Shown here in pieces: positions 1 through 5,298 of a DNA stretch of 5,506 nucleotides (its first letter is position 1; every line of letters starts with the position of its first letter). The position numbers and the translations under genes were made by a program. Below the pieces are notes generated by a model. It worked only from the letters and a program-made list of their open reading frames with translations, was not told the DNA's origin and searched no databases. The stretch is from Thermoflexus sp. Lineage in GTDB: Bacteria; Chloroflexota; Anaerolineae; Thermoflexales; Thermoflexaceae. The stretch covers positions 1 through 5,506 of the forward strand of contig JAGHYO010000164.1 in assembly GCA_017743605.1 (NCBI GenBank), in the 5' to 3' direction.

Positions 1-357
1 ATGGCGGTGGCGTTGCTTCTTGGGATCTGGAAAGGACGTCGCTGGGGGGAGGCCTGGGAAGGGATCCTGCGGGCGTATGGGGGGATCGCCCTGCTCTTCG
101 CCTTCCAGGTGTTGCTCTTCTACTGGGCGTATGGGGTTTCCTTCCCCTGGGGCCTTCCGGACCTGGGGTGGGGGTTCAAGTATTACCTGGATCTGCTGAC
201 CCTGAGCGCCTTCTATCTGAGCCTGCCCGGCCTCCCGGATCCGGCGGGCGTGCCGGTGGCCCTGGTGGGCCCGGCCCTGGGGGCCAGCATCGGCCGCGCG
301 GGGCGCTGGCTCCGGGAGGCCCTGGCCCGGCGGGGACCGCGCGAGCAGGCCCCTTGA
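1..357 (+). CDS. Unrecognised membrane protein, probably the C-terminal part of a longer gene
   Basis: The reading frame is open from the first base of the window to a TGA at 355-357 (118 codons from the ATG at position 1). That ATG may be only an internal methionine, because the first residues (MAVALLLGIW) look like the end of a membrane helix and no upstream ribosome site can be seen. Hydrophobic stretches lie at about residues 26-46 (rich in Leu, Phe, Tyr and Trp), 61-76 and 83-98. The tail from about residue 99 is Arg-rich and polar, as expected for a cytoplasmic C-terminus. I recognise no family and assign no function. A strong terminator begins 29 nt after the stop, so this gene ends its own transcription unit and is not part of the cas operon downstream. 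It could be a complete small protein if position 1 is the true start. Confidence 0.6.
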   Translation: MAVALLLGIWKGRRWGEAWEGILRAYGGIALLFAFQVLLFYWAYGVSFPWGLPDLGWGFKYYLDLLTLSAFYLSLPGLPDPAGVPVALVGPALGASIGRAGRWLREALARRGPREQAP

Positions 358-386
358 GAGCGTCTCTGAGGGAACCGCATCGCTCG

Positions 387-422
387 CCCGGGGTGGCCCC
401 TCCGCCACCCCGGGTTTTTCTT
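387..422 (+). terminator. Rho-independent terminator of the upstream membrane-protein gene
   Basis: A perfect 10-bp GC-rich stem (CCCGGGGTGG at 387-396 pairing with CCACCCCGGG at 405-414) encloses an 8-nt loop. It is followed at once by five T residues, then C and two more T (415-422). This is the textbook intrinsic terminator layout on the plus strand. It lies 29 nt after the stop of the upstream gene and 235 nt before the predicted cas promoter, so it should insulate the cas operon from read-through. Confidence 0.92.
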
Positions 423-435
423 CTCATCGCCTCGC

Positions 436-453
436 TCCGGCGGACCCGCCGGA
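436..453. repeat. Short GC-rich palindrome
   Basis: TCCGGCGG (436-443) is an exact inverted copy of CCGCCGGA (446-453), separated by only 2 nt. No T-tract follows, so it is not a terminator. In DNA this GC-rich it could arise by chance, and no function is assigned. Confidence 0.35.
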
Positions 454-501
454 TCGCTGGGATCTTTCCTTCGCCCGGAAAACCCGAAAGGCCCCGGGGC
501 T

Positions 502-526
502 GGGCAACTTCTTGCAGTTGCCCTAC
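502..526. repeat. Intergenic hairpin A, related to the 597-624 palindrome
   Basis: GGGCAACT (502-509) pairs exactly with AGTTGCCC (516-523) around a 6-nt loop. The right arm plus its flank (GCAGTTGCCCTAC, 514-526) matches 12 of 13 bases of the right arm of the larger palindrome downstream (GCAGTTGTCCTAC, 612-624). An imperfect ~30-bp direct repeat also precedes each copy (476-505 and 530-559, both ending CTGGGC). The two look like diverged members of one dispersed intergenic repeat family. It lies upstream of the predicted transcription start, so it is unlikely to be in the cas leader RNA. Confidence 0.6.
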
Positions 527-561
527 ATTCGGAAAAAACCGGAAAGCCCTGGACTGGGCTT

Positions 562-641
562 GGGTGTGTCCCGATTTTGTCGGGCCTGGCCGCTTTGTAG
601 GACAACTGCGAGCAGTTGTCCTACGATTTTGGGACACGCCC
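562..641. mobile_element. 80-bp MITE-like element with imperfect terminal inverted repeats
   Basis: The ends GGGTGTGTCCC (562-572) and GGGACACGCCC (631-641) are inverted repeats with 10 of 11 positions matching; the mismatch would be a G-T pair. CTGGGCT occurs at 554-560 and again at 642-648. The right copy abuts the inverted repeat and the left copy is one base away, as a target-site duplication would be. The unit has no coding capacity and carries a perfect palindrome (597-624) inside. CGATTTTG appears as a direct repeat just inside both ends (572-579 and 624-631). This fits a tiny non-autonomous transposable element. Caution: CTGGGC also occurs at 500-505, so the duplication may be fortuitous. 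The alternative is a simple composite hairpin repeat. Confidence 0.5.
597..624. repeat. Perfect 13-bp-arm palindrome
   Basis: GTAGGACAACTGC (597-609) is followed by two bases (GA) and then its exact inverted complement GCAGTTGTCCTAC (612-624). Twenty-six perfectly paired positions will not arise by chance in a region of this size. It lies within the 562-641 inverted-repeat unit and resembles hairpin A upstream. No T-tract follows it. It could be the conserved core of an intergenic repeat family, a protein-binding site, or a relic of a mobile element. Confidence 0.85.
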
Positions 642-656
642 CTGGGCTCTTCTGCC

Positions 657-685
657 TTGTCAGACGGATCGCCCGATCCTATAAT
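657..685 (+). promoter_or_regulatory. Sigma-70-type promoter of the cas operon
   Basis: A -35 box TTGTCA (657-662; consensus TTGACA) and a perfect -10 box TATAAT (680-685) are separated by exactly 17 nt. TATAAT stands out in this GC-rich DNA. Transcription would start near 692, giving a leader of about 65 nt before the cas10 ATG at 757. It lies after the upstream terminator and 8 nt beyond the repeat flanking the MITE-like unit. I see no competing promoter inside the tightly packed operon. Confidence 0.82.
666..679. promoter_or_regulatory. Operator-like palindrome in the promoter spacer
   Basis: GGATCG (666-671) and CGATCC (674-679) form a perfect inverted repeat with a 2-nt centre. It fills most of the 17-nt spacer and touches the -10 box. 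A dimeric repressor bound here would block RNA polymerase. The position is what suggests a function. The regulator is unknown and none is encoded in the window. The pair of GATC tetramers could also be chance. Confidence 0.45.
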
Positions 686-742
686 GTGTTCAAATTTTGT
701 TGGGCACCGTATCGGGAGAGGCCCCTGCGCTGAGGGTTGAGA

Positions 743-751
743 GAAAGGAGG
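743..751 (+). promoter_or_regulatory. Ribosome binding site that fixes the cas10 start
   Basis: GAAAGGAGG is an almost complete anti-16S match, ending 5 nt before the ATG at 757. The frame is also open upstream to an ATG at 697, but that codon has no such site and lies within a few bases of the predicted transcription start. The 757 start is therefore preferred. Confidence 0.88.
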
Positions 752-756
752 CGCAT

Positions 757-2295
757 ATGACTGCCTCCACGGGGCTTGTTCTCTTAATGGGGGACGTGGA
801 TGCGATCAAGGATTACGTCTTCGAGAGCTCCCGTCTTCCCCAGATCCGCGGCGCCAGCACGCTGCTGATGCGGTGCGAGGCGGAGATCTGCAGAGCCATC
901 CGCGCGGCCGGCGGGCAGGTTCTCGTGGCGAGAGGGGGCTTCCTCCTGGCCGAAGCGCCGGCCTCGCAGATCCATCGGCTCGCTGATGAGATCTCCCGCA
1001 TCTTCGCTTCTCACACCATCACGGCTACCATGACCCTGGCCTGGGAGGATCCCGCTGCGGCGCCGCCTTCCCCATCGCCCTCGATCTCCGATGGCTGGGC
1101 AGGCCGCTTGATCCGGGCGGATCCTTCGATGCGAGCCGCATCTCCAAATCCCTTCTCCCGGCGTGTCGCCTTCCTCGCTGCCCGGTTGCGGGCCGCCAAG
1201 GACTCCCGCTCCGCCGTCCCCACTCTCGAAACCCTTCCCTTCGCCCGCAAGTGCGCGATCTGCGCCCGACGCAACGCCTCCGAATCCCTCTATCTCCGGG
1301 AAGGCCCCCTGCCGGTCTGCCCGGTGTGCGCGAAGCGCCACCAAACCGGGCGGGAAGCCCGAAGCGGGCTCCGCCGGATGTGGCGTCTCTGGCATCCGGA
1401 TTTCCTGGGCCAGCCCCCTCAGGATCTGGAACAGCTCGTGGAGGGCGCGCCCCACGGACGGCTCGCTTTCATCTATGCGGATGGCAACGACATCGGGCGA
1501 CACCTCATGGCACCTCGGGATCCTCAGGAGTATCAAAAGTTCTCCCGGAAGATCTACAGGGGCGCCCGGCGGGCGGTGTTTGAAGCCCTGCGGATCGCCT
1601 TGAAAGACTGGCAAGGAAAGTTCTGGCCTTTCGAGCTGATCAACATCGGCGGGGACGACATCACTCTTCTCATCCAGGCCCGTTACGCGTTGCCCTTCGC
1701 GCTCTTCTTTCTCGAACGGTTCCATTATTACACCGGGCATACTGCTTCATGTGTCATCGTGATCGCGGATCATAAATATCCGATCCGTTACTTCGAGGCC
1801 CTGGCGGCCGATCTCCTGAAGCAGGCCAAGGAGCGGGCGAAATCCGGCCCGGAGCCGGAGAGCGCGCTGTCGTTCCTCTGGATGCCCGAGCCGGTCGCCG
1901 GGGAGGAGGCCGACCCGTTCCTCCGGCGTTATCAAAGCGAAGAAGGGGGGCGGCGCCTCCGTCTGACTGCCCGCCCGTATCGCCTGGCGCAGGCCTGGCA
2001 GCTTTACGAGCTGGCCCTGGCGCTGAGGAACCGGGTCACCCGCTCCCAGCGCCAGCAATGGGCCGAGGCCCTGACCCGTGGGGTCCTCCCCTCGGTCCAG
2101 TTCATTCAGTATCAGATCGCTCGCGCCCCGGCGGGGGCGCGGCTGGCGTTGCGAGAACTCCTCGAGCGGGCCAGGGATCTGTGCGGATCCCCCCGGGGCC
2201 ACCATCTGCTGTTCTGGGTGGAGGGACCGGACGGCGCCTGGGCGACCGCGATGATGGATGTGCTGGAGTGGGCCGAGCTGCTGGAATCCGCATAA
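757..2295 (+). CDS. cas10: Cas10, type III CRISPR large subunit (compact, no HD domain, GGDD cyclase motif)
   Basis: This 512-aa protein is the signature subunit of a type III CRISPR effector complex. Residues 1-100 look like the first palm domain: strand with GDVDAIKDYVF, helix with RGAST, a degenerate hairpin (ARGG) in place of GGDD, then helix and strand. A zinc ribbon follows with C166, C169, C188 and C191. The second palm starts with FIYADGNDIG (putative metal-binding D242) and carries GGDD at residues 298-301 (bases 1648-1659). The C-terminal ~110 residues are helical. Family knowledge: the GGDD palm makes cyclic oligoadenylate from ATP when target RNA is bound. The protein is short for the family (commonly about 650-1000 aa) because the usual N-terminal HD DNase domain is absent, so I infer no ssDNA cleavage by this subunit. 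It is first in the operon, 10 nt before the next gene. The subtype of Cas10 is not decided by its sequence alone. Confidence 0.93.
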   Translation: MTASTGLVLLMGDVDAIKDYVFESSRLPQIRGASTLLMRCEAEICRAIRAAGGQVLVARGGFLLAEAPASQIHRLADEISRIFASHTITATMTLAWEDPAAAPPSPSPSISDGWAGRLIRADPSMRAASPNPFSRRVAFLAARLRAAKDSRSAVPTLETLPFARKCAICARRNASESLYLREGPLPVCPVCAKRHQTGREARSGLRRMWRLWHPDFLGQPPQDLEQLVEGAPHGRLAFIYADGNDIGRHLMAPRDPQEYQKFSRKIYRGARRAVFEALRIALKDWQGKFWPFELINIGGDDITLLIQARYALPFALFFLERFHYYTGHTASCVIVIADHKYPIRYFEALAADLLKQAKERAKSGPEPESALSFLWMPEPVAGEEADPFLRRYQSEEGGRRLRLTARPYRLAQAWQLYELALALRNRVTRSQRQQWAEALTRGVLPSVQFIQYQIARAPAGARLALRELLERARDLCGSPRGHHLLFWVEGPDGAWATAMMDVLEWAELLESA

Positions 2296-2305
2296 GGGGG
2301 TTGTC

Positions 2306-3025
2306 GTGCACGAGCTCCAGTTCCGCTGGCGGTTCGTTTTTTCATCCGCTTTTCACAGCACCGGCAACCTGACCGGCATCGGGGTGGATAAGGCCCTGAC
2401 GCGGGACGCCCTGGGGGCTCCGATCGTCCCGGCCACCACGGTGAAGGGGATTCTGCGCCACTGGGCCGAGGTGGTGTTGCGGGGCTGGGGACAGCCGGTC
2501 TGCGGCGCCCCCGCTCCCTCCGACATGTGCCTGCCTCCATCCCTCTGTGTGGTCTGCCGGGTCTTCGGCAACCCCCGTCATCCCTCTCCGCTGCGTTTCG
2601 CCGACGCCCGCCCCTGCCCGGAGGAGCGGGGCGGAGCGATCCCTCACCCCCGCTCCCACGTGGCCCTCAGCCGCCGCCGACGGTCCGCCCTCGAGGGGCG
2701 GCTGTTCACCGTAGAGACCCTATGGGCGGCCGGCGTGGAGTGGGAAGCCGAGGCCGCCGGCCGCTTCCCGGATCCTGAGCAGGCGGAGCAGGCGGCGGCC
2801 CTCCTCGCCCTGGCCGCCCTCCTAACCCCGGCCCTCGGCAGCAGTCGAACCCGCGGGCTCGGCTGGCTGGCGAGCCGAACGGTGGAGATCCGGCTGGATG
2901 GCCGGGCGCTCCCCCTGGAAGATCTGGAAAAAGCGCACTGGAAGCGCTGGCAGGGAGGGGTGCATGAATCGATGGCTGCATCTGAAACCCAGGAGCCCGC
3001 TGCTGATCGGCCGCCTGAAGGCTGA
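2306..3025 (+). CDS. Cas7-like RAMP protein of type III effector (first Cas7)
   Basis: This 239-aa protein is a RAMP-superfamily, Cas7-like backbone subunit. Visible motifs in order: GVDKALTRD (residues 26-34), where D28 aligns by spacing with the RNase Asp of Csm3; PATTVKGILR (42-51), a variant of the usual PGSSLKG; cysteines 66, 75, 81 and 84, the last two in CVVCRVFG, a probable zinc site; VALSRRRR (119-126); and a Gly-rich loop GSSRTRGLGWL (178-188). By family knowledge it would bind crRNA and could cleave target RNA. The GTG start at 2306 is chosen because AAGGGGG (2294-2300) lies 5 nt upstream and the start falls just after cas10; the ATG at 2258 would sit inside cas10. The last ~20 residues (from HES) are polar, probably disordered, and overlap the next gene by 62 nt. 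It could be classed as Csm3-like or another III-D RAMP group. Confidence 0.85.
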   Translation: MHELQFRWRFVFSSAFHSTGNLTGIGVDKALTRDALGAPIVPATTVKGILRHWAEVVLRGWGQPVCGAPAPSDMCLPPSLCVVCRVFGNPRHPSPLRFADARPCPEERGGAIPHPRSHVALSRRRRSALEGRLFTVETLWAAGVEWEAEAAGRFPDPEQAEQAAALLALAALLTPALGSSRTRGLGWLASRTVEIRLDGRALPLEDLEKAHWKRWQGGVHESMAASETQEPAADRPPEG

Positions 3026-4118
3026 CTCGGCCTACCTGGTCACGCTTCCCTACATCCCCGGACGGGTGGTGCGGGGAGCGTGGGCGGAAGGTCGCCGCAT
3101 GGCCGGTAAGGCGGCGACGATCGCGGCGGCGGCGCGCCAGCTCCAGATCTGGAACTTCCATCCTGTTCGAGAGGGGATGGTTTATAGCCTGCCGTTTCCC
3201 AGGAGCGCATGGACCTGCAAGCGTCACCCCGGTTTCCGGCCCCATGGCCACGGCGTCCTGGACAGCTGTATCCCCCGCTGGGTTTACCGGCTCCTGGAAG
3301 AACAGGCCAGGCTGCCGTTTCCTTTTCAGATCGTCTGCGACATCTGTGAGGACCGGATGACCCCGACGGACGGGTATTACGGAATCGATGCAACAGGAGG
3401 GCGAGCGCGGATCTCAATCCCCCTTCAGTTCCAGACCAAGGTAGCCCTCTCCCGGCGGCGGCGCGCCGCGATGGAGGGCATGCTCTACCAGGTGACCGCC
3501 ATCGCTCCGCAGGAGGACCTGGCCTTTGTGGGGCGGGTTCAGGGCCCGCCGGATTTGATCCGGGAGGTGGAGGAGGCCCTGGAGCAGGTCGGCGTGGGCG
3601 CGCTCACCCGACGCGGCTACGGCCAGGTCCAGGTATGCCGCGGCGATCCGCCGGCTTATCTCAGCCTGAGGGAGCGGGTGGAGCGGTTCAATCGGATCTT
3701 CCGGCAGATCTATGCGGATATCGCCCGCCTGGCGCCGGGGGCGTCGCCGCTGCCCGAAGGGACGTGGTTCTTCACCATCGACCTGCTCGCCCCGGGGGTC
3801 TTCCGGGAGGATCCCCTGGGCCCGCCGGCGCTGTGGCCGACCCTGGAGCTGGGAGGGCGAACCCTGCGCCCCTGCTTCTGGATCACCCGACCGACCCTGG
3901 TGGGGGGGTGGTCCACCGCGTGGGGGTTGCCCAAGCCCGTGGACCTGGCGGCCTCCGCCGGCAGCGTATACGGCTTCCGGTGGGATCCGGAATGGGGGCC
4001 TCTGGATTTCGAAGCCCTGGAGAGGCTGGAGGAGACCGGCGTCGGCGAGCGGACCGATGAAGGGTTCGGGGAGCTCATGGTCTGCCATCCCTTCCATCTG
4101 GAGGTGGAGCCGATATGA
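2964..4118 (+). CDS. csx10: Csx10, Cas5-type RAMP subunit of subtype III-D
   Basis: This 384-aa protein has two RAMP domains, as Csx10 does. Visible: LPYIPGRVVRGAWAEG near residues 28-43 (the PG..RG loop); a segment with LPFPRSAWTCKRHPGF (76-91), then HGHGVLD (94-100) and CDIC (C125, C128), which together with C85 resemble the conserved Csx10 Cys/His region; VALSRRRRAAMEG (160-172); a first Gly loop LTRRGYGQVQV (about 214-224); and a second one ERTDEGFGELMV (362-373). Csx10 is the Cas5-like subunit expected at the crRNA 5' end beside Cas10. The ATG at 2964 has GGGAGGGG (2953-2960) just upstream. The frame is open further back to 2898, but that would enlarge an already long 62-nt overlap with the preceding gene. 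Its end overlaps the next start by ATGA. This gene is the main reason for calling the system III-D. Confidence 0.85.
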   Translation: MNRWLHLKPRSPLLIGRLKADSAYLVTLPYIPGRVVRGAWAEGRRMAGKAATIAAAARQLQIWNFHPVREGMVYSLPFPRSAWTCKRHPGFRPHGHGVLDSCIPRWVYRLLEEQARLPFPFQIVCDICEDRMTPTDGYYGIDATGGRARISIPLQFQTKVALSRRRRAAMEGMLYQVTAIAPQEDLAFVGRVQGPPDLIREVEEALEQVGVGALTRRGYGQVQVCRGDPPAYLSLRERVERFNRIFRQIYADIARLAPGASPLPEGTWFFTIDLLAPGVFREDPLGPPALWPTLELGGRTLRPCFWITRPTLVGGWSTAWGLPKPVDLAASAGSVYGFRWDPEWGPLDFEALERLEETGVGERTDEGFGELMVCHPFHLEVEPI

Positions 4119-4504
4119 GCCTGGACCCACGGGTGATGGCGAAGATCGGCGATCTGGATTCGCAGCTCATCCGGGACTCCCAGGCGCTGGCGGAGGCGCT
4201 GCGGAGCAGCGCGGAGCGGCAGATCCGCAACATCATGGAGGCGGCCGAGCAAGCCTCGTGCTGGGAGGCCGTGGAGCTGTTCATTCGATACCAGGCAGCC
4301 CGGGGAGCTTTGAACAAGGAGTGGGCGGGACAGCTCATTGAGAAGCTGAAGGGGTTGGAGGAGCCCGCCGGGAAGCTGGCCCGGGACACCGGCGCTCCGA
4401 AGACGGCCGTTCACCTCGTCCTGATCGCCCGCTTCCTGGGGCATCTCATCCGATGGGATGTGATCCGGTTCCGCTCGGGCGCTCAGGAGGCCGGCCATGT
4501 TTGA
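4115..4504 (+). CDS. Cas11/Csm2-like small helical subunit
   Basis: This 129-aa protein has almost no predicted beta structure and is helical throughout. The stretches QIRNIMEAAEQ (36-46) and ELFIRYQAARG (54-64) resemble the QIR and YQ.AR patterns of Csm2-type small subunits. Such subunits form the inner filament lining the crRNA-target duplex. The length fits that family (about 110-160 aa). The position also fits, among the RAMP genes of a type III operon. The start follows GGAGGTGGAG (4100-4109) with 5 nt spacing and overlaps the csx10 stop as ATGA, so translation is probably coupled. The similarity is short, so the assignment rests partly on context. An alternative is another small III-D accessory protein such as Csx19, which is usually larger. 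Confidence 0.68.
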   Translation: MSLDPRVMAKIGDLDSQLIRDSQALAEALRSSAERQIRNIMEAAEQASCWEAVELFIRYQAARGALNKEWAGQLIEKLKGLEEPAGKLARDTGAPKTAVHLVLIARFLGHLIRWDVIRFRSGAQEAGHV

Positions 4505-5297
4505 GCGCTTTGAGAGCCTGACGGTGATCCGCGCCTTCCTGCGCATGGAGACCCCTCTCGCCGTGGGGGCCCGCGCCGCCCTGGAGCCGACGGGCACCGA
4601 GCTGCCGGTGATCAAAGACCCCGGAGGGCTCCCGTTCATCCCGGGCTCCTCCCTCAAGGGGGTGGTCCGCTCCCATGTGGAGCGCCTGCTGCGCGCGGTG
4701 GACCGCCGTCCGGAGCTCTGGGCGTGCGATCCGATGGGGGATCCATGCATCCCCGAGGATCTCAAGCGGAAGCTGGTGGAGGACGCCAGCGCCGGGGGCG
4801 CTTTCAATGATCAACGCTTTACGAGCGAGGTCCTCAGCGGATCCTGCACCGCGTGTCGGCTTTTCGGATCCCCCTGGCTGGCCGGACGTCTGGCCTTTAA
4901 AGATGCGCCGCTCCACGAGATCCCGCCGGGCTCTCTTGTCCAGATCCGGGACGGCGTCGCCATCGATCGGGATCTGGGGACAGTCCACGGAGGGTTGAAA
5001 TACGATTTTGAGGTGGTGATCCCGGGGACCGTCTTTCGGATCGAGATCATCGCGGAGAACCTCACGGATGAGGAGCTCGGGCTGCTGCTGACGGCCCTCC
5101 GGTTCTGGGAGGAGGGGTTTCTGCCCCTCGGCGGAAAGCGCGCCCGGGGCATCGGCTGGGGGCGTCTGGAGATCCGGGAGGTCGAGCAGATCCAGGCCTC
5201 CCGGCTTGTGGACTACCTGATCCGGGGAGAGAAGCGGCAACGATCCGTGGAGGAGCTGCGGGAGGCTTTCGCCCGACGATATCTGTCAGGAGCCTGA
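4497..5297 (+). CDS. Csm3-like Cas7 backbone protein (second Cas7)
   Basis: This 266-aa protein is a typical Csm3/Cas7 RAMP. The hallmark IPGSSLKGVVRS is at residues 48-59. Cysteines 77, 84, 117 and 120 (the last pair in CTACRLFGSP) form a likely zinc site. GVAIDRDLGTV (153-163) and YDFEVVIPGTVF (169-180) follow the Csm3 pattern, and the Gly-rich loop LGGKRARGIGWG is at 211-222. Csm3 subunits bind crRNA and cut target RNA at 6-nt intervals using an Asp before the PGSSLKG loop. Here that position reads TELPVIKD, giving Glu (E35, codon 4599-4601). Activity is therefore uncertain. The start has AGGAGG (4485-4490) with 6 nt spacing and overlaps the previous gene by 8 nt. A 31-nt stretch (4639-4669) is identical to one in the next gene. 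Confidence 0.9.
   Translation: MFERFESLTVIRAFLRMETPLAVGARAALEPTGTELPVIKDPGGLPFIPGSSLKGVVRSHVERLLRAVDRRPELWACDPMGDPCIPEDLKRKLVEDASAGGAFNDQRFTSEVLSGSCTACRLFGSPWLAGRLAFKDAPLHEIPPGSLVQIRDGVAIDRDLGTVHGGLKYDFEVVIPGTVFRIEIIAENLTDEELGLLLTALRFWEEGFLPLGGKRARGIGWGRLEIREVEQIQASRLVDYLIRGEKRQRSVEELREAFARRYLSGA
4639..4669 (+). repeat. 31-nt direct repeat, copy 1, inside the second Cas7 gene
   Basis: These 31 bases are identical to 5456-5486 in the next gene, in the same reading frame. They encode PGSSLKGVV and the first two bases of an Arg codon. The identity includes all synonymous positions and ends abruptly on both sides. Confidence 0.95.
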
Positions 5298-5298
5298 C

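Noticed and set aside
597..624. Second Rho-independent terminator
   Set aside because: The stem is perfect, but it has a 2-nt centre and is followed by CGATTTTGGG, with only four T then G. The real terminator at 387-422 already serves the upstream gene.
476..641. Possible short CRISPR array from the repeated hairpins
   Set aside because: There are only two imperfect copies with unequal structure and no regular spacers. A mobile or dispersed intergenic repeat fits better.
562..641. Riboswitch or attenuator in the cas leader
   Set aside because: The structured segment lies upstream of the predicted promoter, so it should not be in the cas transcript. No T-tract or anti-terminator pairing was found in the 692-756 leader.
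168..740. 190-codon plus-strand open frame through the terminator and promoter
   Set aside because: It runs through the terminator hairpin, the palindromes and the promoter. Its composition is Pro/Arg/Gly-rich and it has no plausible start site.
697..756. Upstream ATG at 697 as an alternative cas10 start
   Set aside because: It lies only about 5 nt after the predicted transcription start and has no Shine-Dalgarno sequence. The ATG at 757 has an excellent one, and the conserved palm begins shortly after it.
784..1740. Long open frame on the minus strand (318 codons) opposite cas10
   Set aside because: Antisense open frames are expected in GC-rich coding DNA. It lies wholly across the conserved Cas10 motifs, has no ribosome site I can see, and its translation is low-complexity Gly/Arg/Pro-rich.
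3710..4807. 365-codon open frame on the minus strand across csx10, the small subunit and the second Cas7
   Set aside because: It crosses three well-supported plus-strand genes. The product is Ser/Arg/Pro-rich with no recognisable domain, as expected of a shadow frame.
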